DNA of 64,000 nucleotides from an uncultured Bacteroidales bacterium. GTDB lineage: Bacteria > Bacteroidota > Bacteroidia > Bacteroidales > Bacteroidaceae. The stretch lies in contig CADCIP010000004.1 in the NCBI GenBank assembly GCA_902801485.1, positions 94,525 to 158,524 on the forward strand, written 5' to 3'. Positions 26,954-34,109 of this stretch are shown in pieces. The notes under the pieces are model-generated. The model worked only from the letters and a program-made list of their open reading frames with translations, did no database searches and was not told the DNA's origin. How positions within the stretch are numbered: position 1 is the first letter of the stretch; every line of letters starts with the position of its first letter. A program made the position numbers and the translations under genes.

Positions 26954-28210
26954 TTATTCAAACTCTGCCGCCAGGATGTTAAGCACCTCGTCGATGGTCT
27001 CTTCCTCGAGGTCGGTACGCTGAATGAGTGTTTCACGACTCTCTGCTAATACATCGCGTGCAGTAGCGTAACCTATCTTCTTAAACTCTTCGATAATCCA
27101 GGGCTCGATATCATCAGTAAACTCATCCAGGCTTACGTCATCGTCATCAGCGCTGTCAAGCTCGCGGAACACATCGATGGTGTAGCCAGTGAGCATACTT
27201 GCCAACTTGATGTTAAGACCGCCCTTACCGATAGCCAGAGAAACCTGATCGGGATCCAGATAGACCTCGGCCTTGTGTTCCTCCTCGTTCAGTACCACAC
27301 TGTTTACACGGGCAGGACCCAAAGCGCGGATGATAAGAATCTGCGTATTAGCCGACCAAGTTACTACATCGATATTCTCACCGTGCAACTCGCGAACGAT
27401 ACCGTGAACACGGCTACCTTTCACACCTACACAAGCACCTACAGGGTCGATACGGTCGTCGTAGCTTTCCACGGCAATTTTGGCACGCTCACCAGGAATA
27501 CGGGCTACCTTATGGATAGTGATAAGACCGTCCTGAATCTCTGGCACCTCAGCCTCCAGCATACGCTGTACAAACATTGGGTCTGTTCGGCTCAAGATGA
27601 TACGGGGATTGCCATTGGGATTCTCAACACGTGAGATAACGGCACGTGCATTCTCACCCTTACGGAAGAAGTCGCTGGGAATCTGCTCAGAACGGGGCAG
27701 CAAGAGTTCGTTACCCTCATCATCCAGAAGAAGAGTCTCTTTCTTCCAAGTCTGATAAACCTCGGCTGTAATGACTTCGCCTATACGGTCCTTGTATTGG
27801 TTGTACAGAGAATCGTGTTCCAGCTCCAGAATACGGCTGGCCAGTGTCTGACGCAGGGTAAGGATGGCACGACGGCCAAAGTCGGAGAACTTAACCAACT
27901 GGCTCACTTCCTCACCTACCTCGTAGTCATCCTCAACCTGACGGGCCTCAGAGAGGCTGATTTCCAGGTTGGAATCCTTTACCTCGCCGTCGGGAACAAC
28001 GGTACGGTTGCGGTAGATTTCAAAGTCACCCTTGTCGGGGTTCACAATAATGTCGTAATTCTCGTCGCTGCCGTAGGTCTTGATGATGACACTACGGAAG
28101 CATTCCTCCAGCACGCTCATGAGCGTAGCGCGGTCGATGTTCTTGGTCTCTTTGAACTCTGCAAAGGACTCAATCAGGTTTACTGATTCTGATTTCTTTG
28201 TTGTTGCCAT
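26954..28210 (-). CDS. nusA: Transcription termination/antitermination factor NusA
   Basis: RNA polymerase-binding factor, 418 residues: N-terminal polymerase-binding domain (1-130), S1 domain (about 135-200), KH domains including GACVGVKGSRVHGIVRELHGENIDVV and LAIGKGGLNIKLASMLTGYTIDV, and a short acidic C-terminus with a helix-hairpin-helix-like end. Lies 8 bp after rimP and 63 bp before infB; that spacer holds ATCGTTGACGTTAACGTT, one of the word-repeat families. Confidence 0.98.
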   Translation of the reverse strand: MATTKKSESVNLIESFAEFKETKNIDRATLMSVLEECFRSVIIKTYGSDENYDIIVNPDKGDFEIYRNRTVVPDGEVKDSNLEISLSEARQVEDDYEVGEEVSQLVKFSDFGRRAILTLRQTLASRILELEHDSLYNQYKDRIGEVITAEVYQTWKKETLLLDDEGNELLLPRSEQIPSDFFRKGENARAVISRVENPNGNPRIILSRTDPMFVQRMLEAEVPEIQDGLITIHKVARIPGERAKIAVESYDDRIDPVGACVGVKGSRVHGIVRELHGENIDVVTWSANTQILIIRALGPARVNSVVLNEEEHKAEVYLDPDQVSLAIGKGGLNIKLASMLTGYTIDVFRELDSADDDDVSLDEFTDDIEPWIIEEFKKIGYATARDVLAESRETLIQRTDLEEETIDEVLNILAAEFE

Positions 28211-28217
28211 TTATGTT

Positions 28218-28685
28218 TTATTTTATCTTTATCAGGTATTTGGTATAGGCTACCTCGTCGAAAGAAAAACGGATGGTAACCTCCTTATTAACCGGACGCT
28301 TCTTGCCCTCCTCTTTTACCTTCTGCATCTCGCCCAGCTCGAAGCCTTCCTTATCTACAGACAACAAGGTTCCACGATGTTTCTTCCCGTCCTTTGTCTG
28401 GGTCTCGACCTGCTTGCCGACATGAATCTCGTATTGGTGAAGAATCTTAAAGGGCTGACCCAATCCGGCACTGCCCACCTCCAGTTCGTAGTCTTCCTCT
28501 TCACGACTTACGCGAGCCTCAATGAAGCGGCTCAGGTCGGCGCAGTCTTCAATCCATACACCGTCTGCATGGTCTATCTCTACTACGATTCTATCGTCAG
28601 CACTGATGTTGATGTCTACCAGAAAATAGTCTTTTCCCTGCAGCCATTCTTCTACGGCCTGCTGTACTGTTGTTTTGTTAATCAT
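28218..28685 (-). CDS. rimP: Ribosome maturation factor RimP
   Basis: Cytosolic 30S assembly factor of 155 residues, with the N-terminal alpha/beta domain (DINISADDRIVVEIDHADGVWIEDCADLSRFIEA) and the SM-like C-terminal domain (VGKQVETQTKDGKKHRGTLLSVDKEGFEL). It opens the rimP-nusA-infB-cvpA operon and has a TACCTTTG promoter box about 85 bp upstream. Confidence 0.95.
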   Translation of the reverse strand: MINKTTVQQAVEEWLQGKDYFLVDINISADDRIVVEIDHADGVWIEDCADLSRFIEARVSREEEDYELEVGSAGLGQPFKILHQYEIHVGKQVETQTKDGKKHRGTLLSVDKEGFELGEMQKVKEEGKKRPVNKEVTIRFSFDEVAYTKYLIKIK

Positions 28686-28766
28686 GAACCTTTAGTTGTT
28701 TTTAGTAAAGTGTATATAACGAAAAGTGAGGAACTCTCAAGCCCCTCACATTCATCTTTTCGCCGG

Positions 28767-28774
28767 CAAAGGTA
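28767..28774 (-). promoter_or_regulatory. -7 box for the rimP operon
   Basis: CAAAGGTA on the plus strand is TACCTTTG on the coding strand, matching TAnnTTTG. The leader of about 75 bases has no recognisable riboswitch. Upstream lies a GTGAAAA word repeat (28780-28812). Confidence 0.6.
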
Positions 28775-28857
28775 CAATTAAAAGTGAAAAGTGAAAAATG
28801 AAAAGAGAAAAAATTTGCTTTTTCTGTCATAATTTGCACTTATGCACCTGAAAATTA

Positions 28858-28971
28858 TCACTTTAGGCACCAAAAGCAGAATAGTCCGACCACCATAATG
28901 ACTACAATGGCCATTGCCATAACTCCAAACATGAAGTTTCTGTTGGCTTTACGTATGTCTCTTCTTCTCAT
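28858..28971 (-). CDS. Small membrane ORF coupled to the S41 protease gene
   Basis: 37 codons: a basic N-terminus (MRRRDIRKANRN) followed by one hydrophobic helix (about residues 13-33) and a Cys/Trp-rich end. Its ATG overlaps the protease stop codon (ATGA, 28968-28971), the usual arrangement for translational coupling. Not recognised as a known family. It may be a real small inner-membrane protein made together with the protease, or a chance frame. Confidence 0.45.
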   Translation of the reverse strand: MRRRDIRKANRNFMFGVMAMAIVVIMVVGLFCFWCLK

Positions 28972-30608
28972 TTCCCAAGTATTTTGTTAAACTCATCGGT
29001 ATTGGAGAACAAATCCTTTACACGCTCTATGCAGGGATCGTCCGACAACTGTTGCCTGATGCCTCCCCGTTCAAAGTAATAACGGTGTGCCAATTCGTCG
29101 GCTATATAGATTTCTATATCTTTGCGGAAGCGCAGCAAGTCGGTAGAGAGGTTGGGAGAGAGTTTGGCCTGCAGGGCCTCGAGTTCCTGCTCGGCCTGCT
29201 CCAGATAACCCTCGCGTTTAGCAACATCGCGCAACACCTTCAGCACCTCTTCGCTACGGCGATTGTACTTAAAGCCGGAATCGGTGATGAATTGGACAAA
29301 CTGGCTGTACTCTTCGTCTGTCAGTTTTATCTCGCCTGCCGGAGCTATCTGATTGTGACGGCTGCAATAATCCGTTGCCCAATCCAGGAACTCATCGCTA
29401 CCAACCAAGTCGTAAATCAGGGTGGGCAAGCTGTCAGGCTTCACCTCTACATCGGGCTTTATGCCTCCTCCATCGCGCACCTCACGCCCTCCTGCTGTAT
29501 GGAAGACTTTGGTCAGGCTGTCGGGAACGGTACCTGCCGACCCGTCGGCATTCAGATGACGGTAGTCGTACGCCTGAATGCAACGCCCCGAAGGGATATA
29601 ATACCGACCTGTTGTTATCTTCAAGTGACCGTCGTACGGTACATCACGCACCATCTGCACCAATCCCTTCCCATAGGAACGGATACCCATAATAACTGCA
29701 TGGTCCATATCCTGCAGACTGCCGGCAACTATTTCGCTGGCCGAAGCAGAAGCGCCGTCTATCAGCACCACAAGGGGCATTAGTGTATCTACGGGCTCAT
29801 AAGCCGTAAGGTAATCGCGATTGGTGTACTTCATTTTCCCTCTGGTATAAACCACCTTGCGTCCCTTGGGAACAAAGAGATTTACAATATCCACCGCCTC
29901 GTTAACGGAACCGCCCAGATTGCCTCTGAGGTCGAGCACCATCTTGTCGGCTCCCTGTTGCTTTAGCTCCAGCAGTGCCTGACGGACATCCTTACAAGCT
30001 CCGTCGGTGAACCCGGTAAGACAAATGTACCCGATTCCTTTATCTATAAATCCGTAATAGGGAACATCTGGCGTCTGTATGGTCTGACGGGTAATATGCA
30101 TGGTCTTTTCTTCCCCTCCACGACGTATCACCAACTCGAAAGTAGTTCCTGCCTCACCTCTGAGCAAACCGGTTACCTTGTTGGTTCCCCAGCCTTTTAC
30201 ATCCTTTCCATCGATGCGCATAATCACATCGCCGGCCTTCAATCCGGCACGATGACTGGGAGAGTTCTCAAACGGCTCGGTAATAACACACCGGTTCTCT
30301 TTCTTGTGATAGCGTATGGCACTGCCTATTCCCGCATATTTTCCTGTTGTCATCTGTCGCAATTCCTCATCCTCCTGCGGATAATAATCGGTAAAGGGAT
30401 CAACTTGTCTGAGCAACGAACGTATGCCCCACCCTATCACCGTATCTGCATCCAGCGTATCAACATAAAAGATATCCAGCTGTTTGTATATGTCGTTCAG
30501 AATCTCCAGGTTCCGACTAATGGCAGCATTATGTCCCGACTGCTTCTGTGCATCGGCTCCCCAAACGCACGAAAACATCAAAAAGAACGCATAAATCAGT
30601 TTCTTCAT
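28968..30608 (-). CDS. S41 family C-terminal processing protease
   Basis: Exported serine protease, 546 residues from the chosen start. Signal peptide MKKLIYAFFLMFSCVWGADA; N-terminal helical region; PDZ domain around HRAGLKAGDVIMRIDGKDV; protease core with GYICLTGF, VLDLRGNLGG, the Ser motif DGASASASEIVAG and the Lys motif GIRSYGKGLVQ; then a helical C-terminal extension. The frame opens 18 bp further upstream, but a TACTTTTG box at 30632-30639 would place that ATG almost at the transcript start, so 30608 is preferred. The family trims or degrades periplasmic proteins with exposed C-termini. Confidence 0.93.
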   Translation of the reverse strand: MKKLIYAFFLMFSCVWGADAQKQSGHNAAISRNLEILNDIYKQLDIFYVDTLDADTVIGWGIRSLLRQVDPFTDYYPQEDEELRQMTTGKYAGIGSAIRYHKKENRCVITEPFENSPSHRAGLKAGDVIMRIDGKDVKGWGTNKVTGLLRGEAGTTFELVIRRGGEEKTMHITRQTIQTPDVPYYGFIDKGIGYICLTGFTDGACKDVRQALLELKQQGADKMVLDLRGNLGGSVNEAVDIVNLFVPKGRKVVYTRGKMKYTNRDYLTAYEPVDTLMPLVVLIDGASASASEIVAGSLQDMDHAVIMGIRSYGKGLVQMVRDVPYDGHLKITTGRYYIPSGRCIQAYDYRHLNADGSAGTVPDSLTKVFHTAGGREVRDGGGIKPDVEVKPDSLPTLIYDLVGSDEFLDWATDYCSRHNQIAPAGEIKLTDEEYSQFVQFITDSGFKYNRRSEEVLKVLRDVAKREGYLEQAEQELEALQAKLSPNLSTDLLRFRKDIEIYIADELAHRYYFERGGIRQQLSDDPCIERVKDLFSNTDEFNKILGK

Positions 30609-30631
30609 ATTCAATTTCACTTTCAAGGGGG

Positions 30632-30639
30632 CAAAAGTA
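30632..30639 (-). promoter_or_regulatory. -7 box for the S41 protease gene
   Basis: CAAAAGTA on the plus strand reads TACTTTTG on the coding strand. It decides the start codon choice at 30608. Confidence 0.55.
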
Positions 30640-30699
30640 CAAAAAAAACCAGTACTATGGAAATAAGCACGGGATTTTTTCGTTTTCGTTTTGGTTTTC

Positions 30700-31794
30700 T
30701 CACATTGTTATCTTCAGTTCTGCCGGAGCAGCCATGCAAGGATCCTGCATCTGTTGAAGGGTCTTGCGGAAAGTATCAGTACTGGGTTTAATACGATTAT
30801 TGAATAGAGTTCTGCCCTGATATACAACCTTTACCTTGCCCTTGAGCGGGAGTAGTTCGGGGGACAGGCGAAGAGTGAGGCTGGTATAGTCACAACGAAG
30901 TATCTCTATGGTATTACCCTTTACAAGAAGTTCTACCCGCTTGCCACGTTCCATCTCGTTCTCTGGAACACTTACCCAGTAGAAGTGCGGCTTCAGTACC
31001 GGTTCCTGTTGCCACACCAGCTTCTTTGGCCACGGATTTCTGCGGTACTGTGCCATCCAGGGAACGGCAGCACGGTCTTCACGGTCCATCCAATGCTCCT
31101 TATCAGCCAGAATATGCGTCTCGTGGATATACCCCTCCGGGTCATGGGTCTGCAGGGAATCCATCTCAGCACCTCGTTTGGCTACCTCAATGTTACGGTT
31201 GTAGGCTGCATCTTTTCCGCCAACCCAGATGGAAAACGGAAGGTTACGCACATTCACCAGACTTACATCGCCGGGATGCCCTGCCATCATGGAAGCTGCT
31301 GCCCAATGGTCGGCCATTCGGGGTGCCAGTCGCCAAATACCATCTCCTCCTGCCGAATAGCCAAGGATGTACACCTTGTCGGGATTAACATTATAATGGC
31401 TGACCATAGCCCGTATAAGTTGCAGGTACATGCTGTCTATGGGTTCCTGAAACCACATATCCCACGCATCCCAGGGGGCTCGGGGTGCCACATACACACC
31501 CTCTTCTGGGGTATAGAGGAACTTTTGGTTCTGCCACTGACCATCGTTCACCTGCTTGGGCGTACCGCCACCGCCGTGAAGGGAAATCCACATACTACGA
31601 CCATCTGTCGGTTCCTTGCCGTAGATAGTCCAGAAAAGGGGCATCCTGTTTTCGCCCTGGACAACAATCTTTCCACCAATTACGGCATCAGTAGCCTTGC
31701 GGACAGAGTCGCGCCACTGCTGAATAACTTCATCGTACTGTGCCATACAGCCCAGCGATGCAGTCAGGAAAAGAGATAAAACCAACTTTCTCAT
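30700..31794 (-). CDS. Exported alpha/beta-hydrolase (esterase-like)
   Basis: Secreted or periplasmic hydrolase of 364 residues with signal peptide (MRKLVLSLFLTASLGCMA). The fold is the esterase/PHB-depolymerase-like alpha/beta hydrolase: SLHGGGGTPKQVN (oxyanion region), YILGYSAGGDGIW (nucleophile elbow GYSAG), an acid in VGGKDAAYN and a His in DKEHWM. A C-terminal beta-rich domain of about 90 residues follows. Substrate unknown; carbohydrate acetyl or feruloyl esters would fit the genomic setting. Confidence 0.8.
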   Translation of the reverse strand: MRKLVLSLFLTASLGCMAQYDEVIQQWRDSVRKATDAVIGGKIVVQGENRMPLFWTIYGKEPTDGRSMWISLHGGGGTPKQVNDGQWQNQKFLYTPEEGVYVAPRAPWDAWDMWFQEPIDSMYLQLIRAMVSHYNVNPDKVYILGYSAGGDGIWRLAPRMADHWAAASMMAGHPGDVSLVNVRNLPFSIWVGGKDAAYNRNIEVAKRGAEMDSLQTHDPEGYIHETHILADKEHWMDREDRAAVPWMAQYRRNPWPKKLVWQQEPVLKPHFYWVSVPENEMERGKRVELLVKGNTIEILRCDYTSLTLRLSPELLPLKGKVKVVYQGRTLFNNRIKPSTDTFRKTLQQMQDPCMAAPAELKITM

Positions 31795-31912
31795 ATCTTC
31801 TGTTTTGTGTAATTCACATCTTATTCGGGTGCGAAGGTACGATTAAGTGAGCGAAAAAACAAAAGAAAAGCGTTTTTCTTTTCCGAACGGGAGTAATTTC
31901 AAGGCGCCAGCC

Positions 31913-32308
31913 TTATCGCTCCCATTTATGTCCGCAGTCGTTACAGACAAACTTCTCCGTATTGCAAATGCCTAAGGGAACAAACATCAGCAAAGCCGCC
32001 AAAAACCGTGGAAGTTGTCGGGCTGAGGATTTCTGCCGAGCAGTAACATTCTCGCTACCGCATTTAGGGCACCAAGGCAAAAGAGACGGCTGATCAGCCA
32101 GGAATGTCTGATATAGCTTCCGGGCTTTCTCGTAATTCTCTTCTTTCACGAGTACATCGACGGCCTGGTCAAGGACGGCCCGAGCCACTTTGCTGTTCGT
32201 TTCATCATACACAACACTCTCTATCCCTGCTTCCTGTAAAAAGGAGCGGAATCCCTCAGCCTCGATGATATTATTACACGAAATACCTTTCATTCCATCC
32301 GGTTTCAT
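31913..32308 (-). CDS. Zinc-ribbon protein (DUF2007-like)
   Basis: About 131 residues. The N-terminal part (IIEAEGFRSFLQEAGIESVVYDE) resembles the DUF2007 'putative signal transducing protein' fold; the C-terminal half has CPKCGSEN and CNDCGHKW cysteine pairs, a zinc ribbon, around a short hydrophobic stretch (FLAALLMFVPLGI). The frame is open 72 bp further upstream, but a TATATTTG box at 32327-32334 falls inside that part, so the start at 32308 is chosen. Function unknown. Confidence 0.7.
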   Translation of the reverse strand: MKPDGMKGISCNNIIEAEGFRSFLQEAGIESVVYDETNSKVARAVLDQAVDVLVKEENYEKARKLYQTFLADQPSLLPWCPKCGSENVTARQKSSARQLPRFLAALLMFVPLGICNTEKFVCNDCGHKWER

Positions 32309-32326
32309 AAATCCTTCGTTTTTTTG

Positions 32327-32334
32327 CAAATATA
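32327..32334 (-). promoter_or_regulatory. -7 box for the zinc-ribbon gene
   Basis: CAAATATA on the plus strand reads TATATTTG on the coding strand, about 20 bp before the ATG at 32308. Confidence 0.5.
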
Positions 32335-32427
32335 CGACTTTTTGAGGTTCTTCTGCAATTTTGTTGAAAAAAAACGCCAAAACTCATTTACTATTTAATC
32401 TTGTGTTGCCATAACTGATTGCTTATC

Positions 32428-32516
32428 CTAGCCAATATAGCCCATCTAGCCAGGCTAGAAGGACTATAAGGGCTAGACAAGAACTAGCCCGGCTAGGCTA
32501 TCTAGCCCGGCTAGCG
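32428..32516. repeat. CTAGCC/GGCTAG palindrome cluster
   Basis: Three 13-bp palindromes CTAGCCNGGCTAG (32446-32458, 32484-32496, 32502-32514) with further half sites (near 32428 and 32471). The last palindrome and the stop codon are part of the 3' end of the four-helix-bundle gene. Confidence 0.85.
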
Positions 32517-33148
32517 GCCAACTTGGCTTCCAGTTCTGCGATTCTTCGATTGGCTGCATCCAGCTCTTGCTTTAGCCTTGCTATCTCTTCACGCTGGTTG
32601 GTGCGGTAGCCCAAACGAGCTGCAGTCATACGTTCCTTTATGCCGCCTTCCTTTATAAATGTTTCTTCCTGCTGTTTCTGATAGGTGGTCATCATCCTGT
32701 CCACCATGTGACATAGAGTAAGGGCAATGTTTGCCATCTCCTCATCTGTCCACTTCTCAAAGAAGGGTTCGTAGTCTTCCAGTTTGTTATGGGTACGGCA
32801 GAATTTCAGCATTGCATCATAACGGGTATTCTTTGGCGACCATCGTGTCAGATGGCGGGATACAATATAATCTTCATAATCCTCCTTCAACTCCTTGATG
32901 CTGCTTCTGGCTACATTCAGGAGTTTAAGTTCCATCTCCATAGAAGCCACCCCGTCTGCTGAGCCTTCCACAATATTCTGCTTGCCAGAGCGTGCTGCCT
33001 GTATCATCTGATCTATGGTGCGGTCTCCTCTTATAAGGAATCGTTTGGTAAAAACGAAAGTCAACTGATACAGAACATTTGATTTCTGATAGAAATACAA
33101 GCCTTCCCAATTAGGCTGTTTGCGTAGCACATCTTTTTCCTTATCCAT
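32498..33148 (-). CDS. Four-helix-bundle protein (23S rRNA intervening-sequence protein type)
   Basis: 216 residues. The first 130 match the four-helix-bundle/IVP fold (LTFVFTKRFLIRGDRTIDQMIQAARSGKQNIVEGSADG); the C-terminus is a predicted coiled coil (REEIARLKQELDAANRRIAELEAKLAA). Relatives occur in rRNA intervening sequences and, as Avd, beside diversity-generating retroelements, but neither context is present here. The last codons (SRAR and the stop) are encoded by one of the CTAG palindromes just downstream. Start supported by a TATCTTTG box at 33171-33178. Function unknown. Confidence 0.75.
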   Translation of the reverse strand: MDKEKDVLRKQPNWEGLYFYQKSNVLYQLTFVFTKRFLIRGDRTIDQMIQAARSGKQNIVEGSADGVASMEMELKLLNVARSSIKELKEDYEDYIVSRHLTRWSPKNTRYDAMLKFCRTHNKLEDYEPFFEKWTDEEMANIALTLCHMVDRMMTTYQKQQEETFIKEGGIKERMTAARLGYRTNQREEIARLKQELDAANRRIAELEAKLAASRAR

Positions 33149-33170
33149 CTTATTTTTTATAAATGAAATG

Positions 33171-33178
33171 CAAAGATA
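33171..33178 (-). promoter_or_regulatory. -7 box for the four-helix-bundle gene
   Basis: CAAAGATA on the plus strand reads TATCTTTG on the coding strand, 23 bp before the start codon. Confidence 0.5.
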
Positions 33179-33250
33179 GTACTTTTTTAAATTTCTCGTC
33201 TAAGAACAACCCACAAAATGTCAAAGAGCGCCGTTAGTTTATTTCTTTTT

Positions 33251-33720
33251 TTATTCCATTGGGCGAATCATAGATTCTATAAACGCTATTTCCTCTGGAG
33301 TCACCAGCTGCATTTCTTATATAGCACCTCGTCTGTCCAAAGATGAGAGAAGTCTTGGAGGGGGACGAATTGATAAACATCACGAGAAGCATCCTGAGTT
33401 TTTTTCTTAATAGACACCATATATCGGAAGAAGCAGGTCTTTATATACGCGATTATATTCTCGCATTCTTGTTTTGAGAAGTTATGTTTCTATGGATCAT
33501 ATCCTAAACAAAGATAAGTATATGAACAAACACTATTTGGCTCTCCATAGAAAGGGCGTCCTAAAACGTCAGGGTCGGTACCAGAACCTCCAGCTTTAGG
33601 TATAAAAACTTTATTAAGAGGAAGAGCTTGTTTTCCTTTGGGTATATCTGATTCTTTTATCCACACAAGTATTTTAGGGACGAAGATCTCAAGAATACGA
33701 TTAAATGAGTTAAGTTAGGG
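33251..33720 (-). pseudogene. Decayed C-terminal fragment of a DNA methyltransferase/restriction gene
   Basis: The minus strand reads WIKESDIPKGKQALPLNKV, then FIPKAGGSGTDPDVLGRPFYGEPNSVC, an in-frame TAG at about 33490, then ECENIIAYIKTCFFRYMV, QDASRDVYQFVPLQDFSHLWTDE and, after a frameshift near 33305, TPEEIAFIESMIRPME and a stop. From memory this matches the C-terminal end of Eco57I-like restriction-modification proteins. One stop, one frameshift and the missing front make it non-functional. The lost front would lie where the 21-bp dyad array now is. Confidence 0.65.
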
Positions 33721-33777
33721 GTATGTATAGGTTTCAGACCATGAGGAAAAAGTTGCCCTCTTACGCAATATCTTTCA

Positions 33778-33857
33778 TTTCAAAGCTTGAAACGTACATT
33801 CCAAAGTTTGGTATGTACATTCCAAAGTTTGCAACATACATTCCAAAGTTTGCAACG
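33778..33857. repeat. Second array of four 21-bp-spaced dyads
   Basis: Dyads centred at 33785, 33806, 33827 and 33848, exactly 21 bp apart. The first is TTTCAAAGCTTGAAA, close to the core of the array at 14671-14752; the others read CATTCCAAAGTTTG. The repeat also opens a 75-codon frame with a 7-residue period (TYIPKFA), which I take as a by-product. No sigma-54 promoter was found downstream. Confidence 0.8.
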
Positions 33858-33943
33858 GAAAATTCCTGTGGAGTAAAAAACTTTTTTCAGGAGGGAGAAA
33901 TAAAAATCTCTGTAGCACTCAAAAACAATTGTTCGAAACAACT

Positions 33944-34018
33944 ATGCTAAGGTTCCTGACAGCAATTGCCACCTGCTTAAGCGTCACCAGCTGCATGGGA
34001 TATCCTAAAATTCTTTAA
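33944..34018 (+). pseudogene. Truncated lipoprotein leader ORF
   Basis: 24 codons, MLRFLTAIATCLSVTSCMGY then four residues and a stop. It has the n, h and lipobox regions of a lipoprotein signal (VTSC), but nothing after it. Probably the 5' remnant of a lost lipoprotein gene; a very small lipopeptide cannot be excluded. Confidence 0.45.
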
Positions 34019-34057
34019 TTGTTGGAAAGATTTAATACGAGATTCGTGGAATTGTAG

Positions 34058-34065
34058 TATATTTG
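34058..34065 (+). promoter_or_regulatory. -7 box for the TlpA-like gene
   Basis: TATATTTG, 45 bp before the start codon. A clear -33 TTTG is missing. Confidence 0.45.
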
Positions 34066-34109
34066 TTGCCGGCAATAGATTTTTCAAACAAAAATACACA
34101 CTAAAAAAA

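Larger units (their letters stand above)
33149..34109. other. Degenerate intergenic stretch
   Basis: About 960 bp without an intact gene. In order: promoter box of the leftward gene, the restriction-type gene remnant, the 21-bp dyad array, a 24-codon lipoprotein-leader ORF and a TATATTTG promoter box for the TlpA-like gene. The 14-mer GTCACCAGCTGCAT occurs at 33300-33313 (at the frameshift of the remnant) and again at 33983-33996 (in the leader ORF). Confidence 0.75.

Noticed and set aside
32498-33148. Four-helix-bundle gene as the Avd accessory gene of a diversity-generating retroelement
   Set aside because: No reverse transcriptase, template repeat or variable repeat was seen nearby.
33723-33950. 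A 75-codon plus-strand ORF with TYIPKFA heptads
   Set aside because: The heptads are the direct translation of the 21-bp dyad array (21 = 7 codons); no signal, domain or start context supports a protein.
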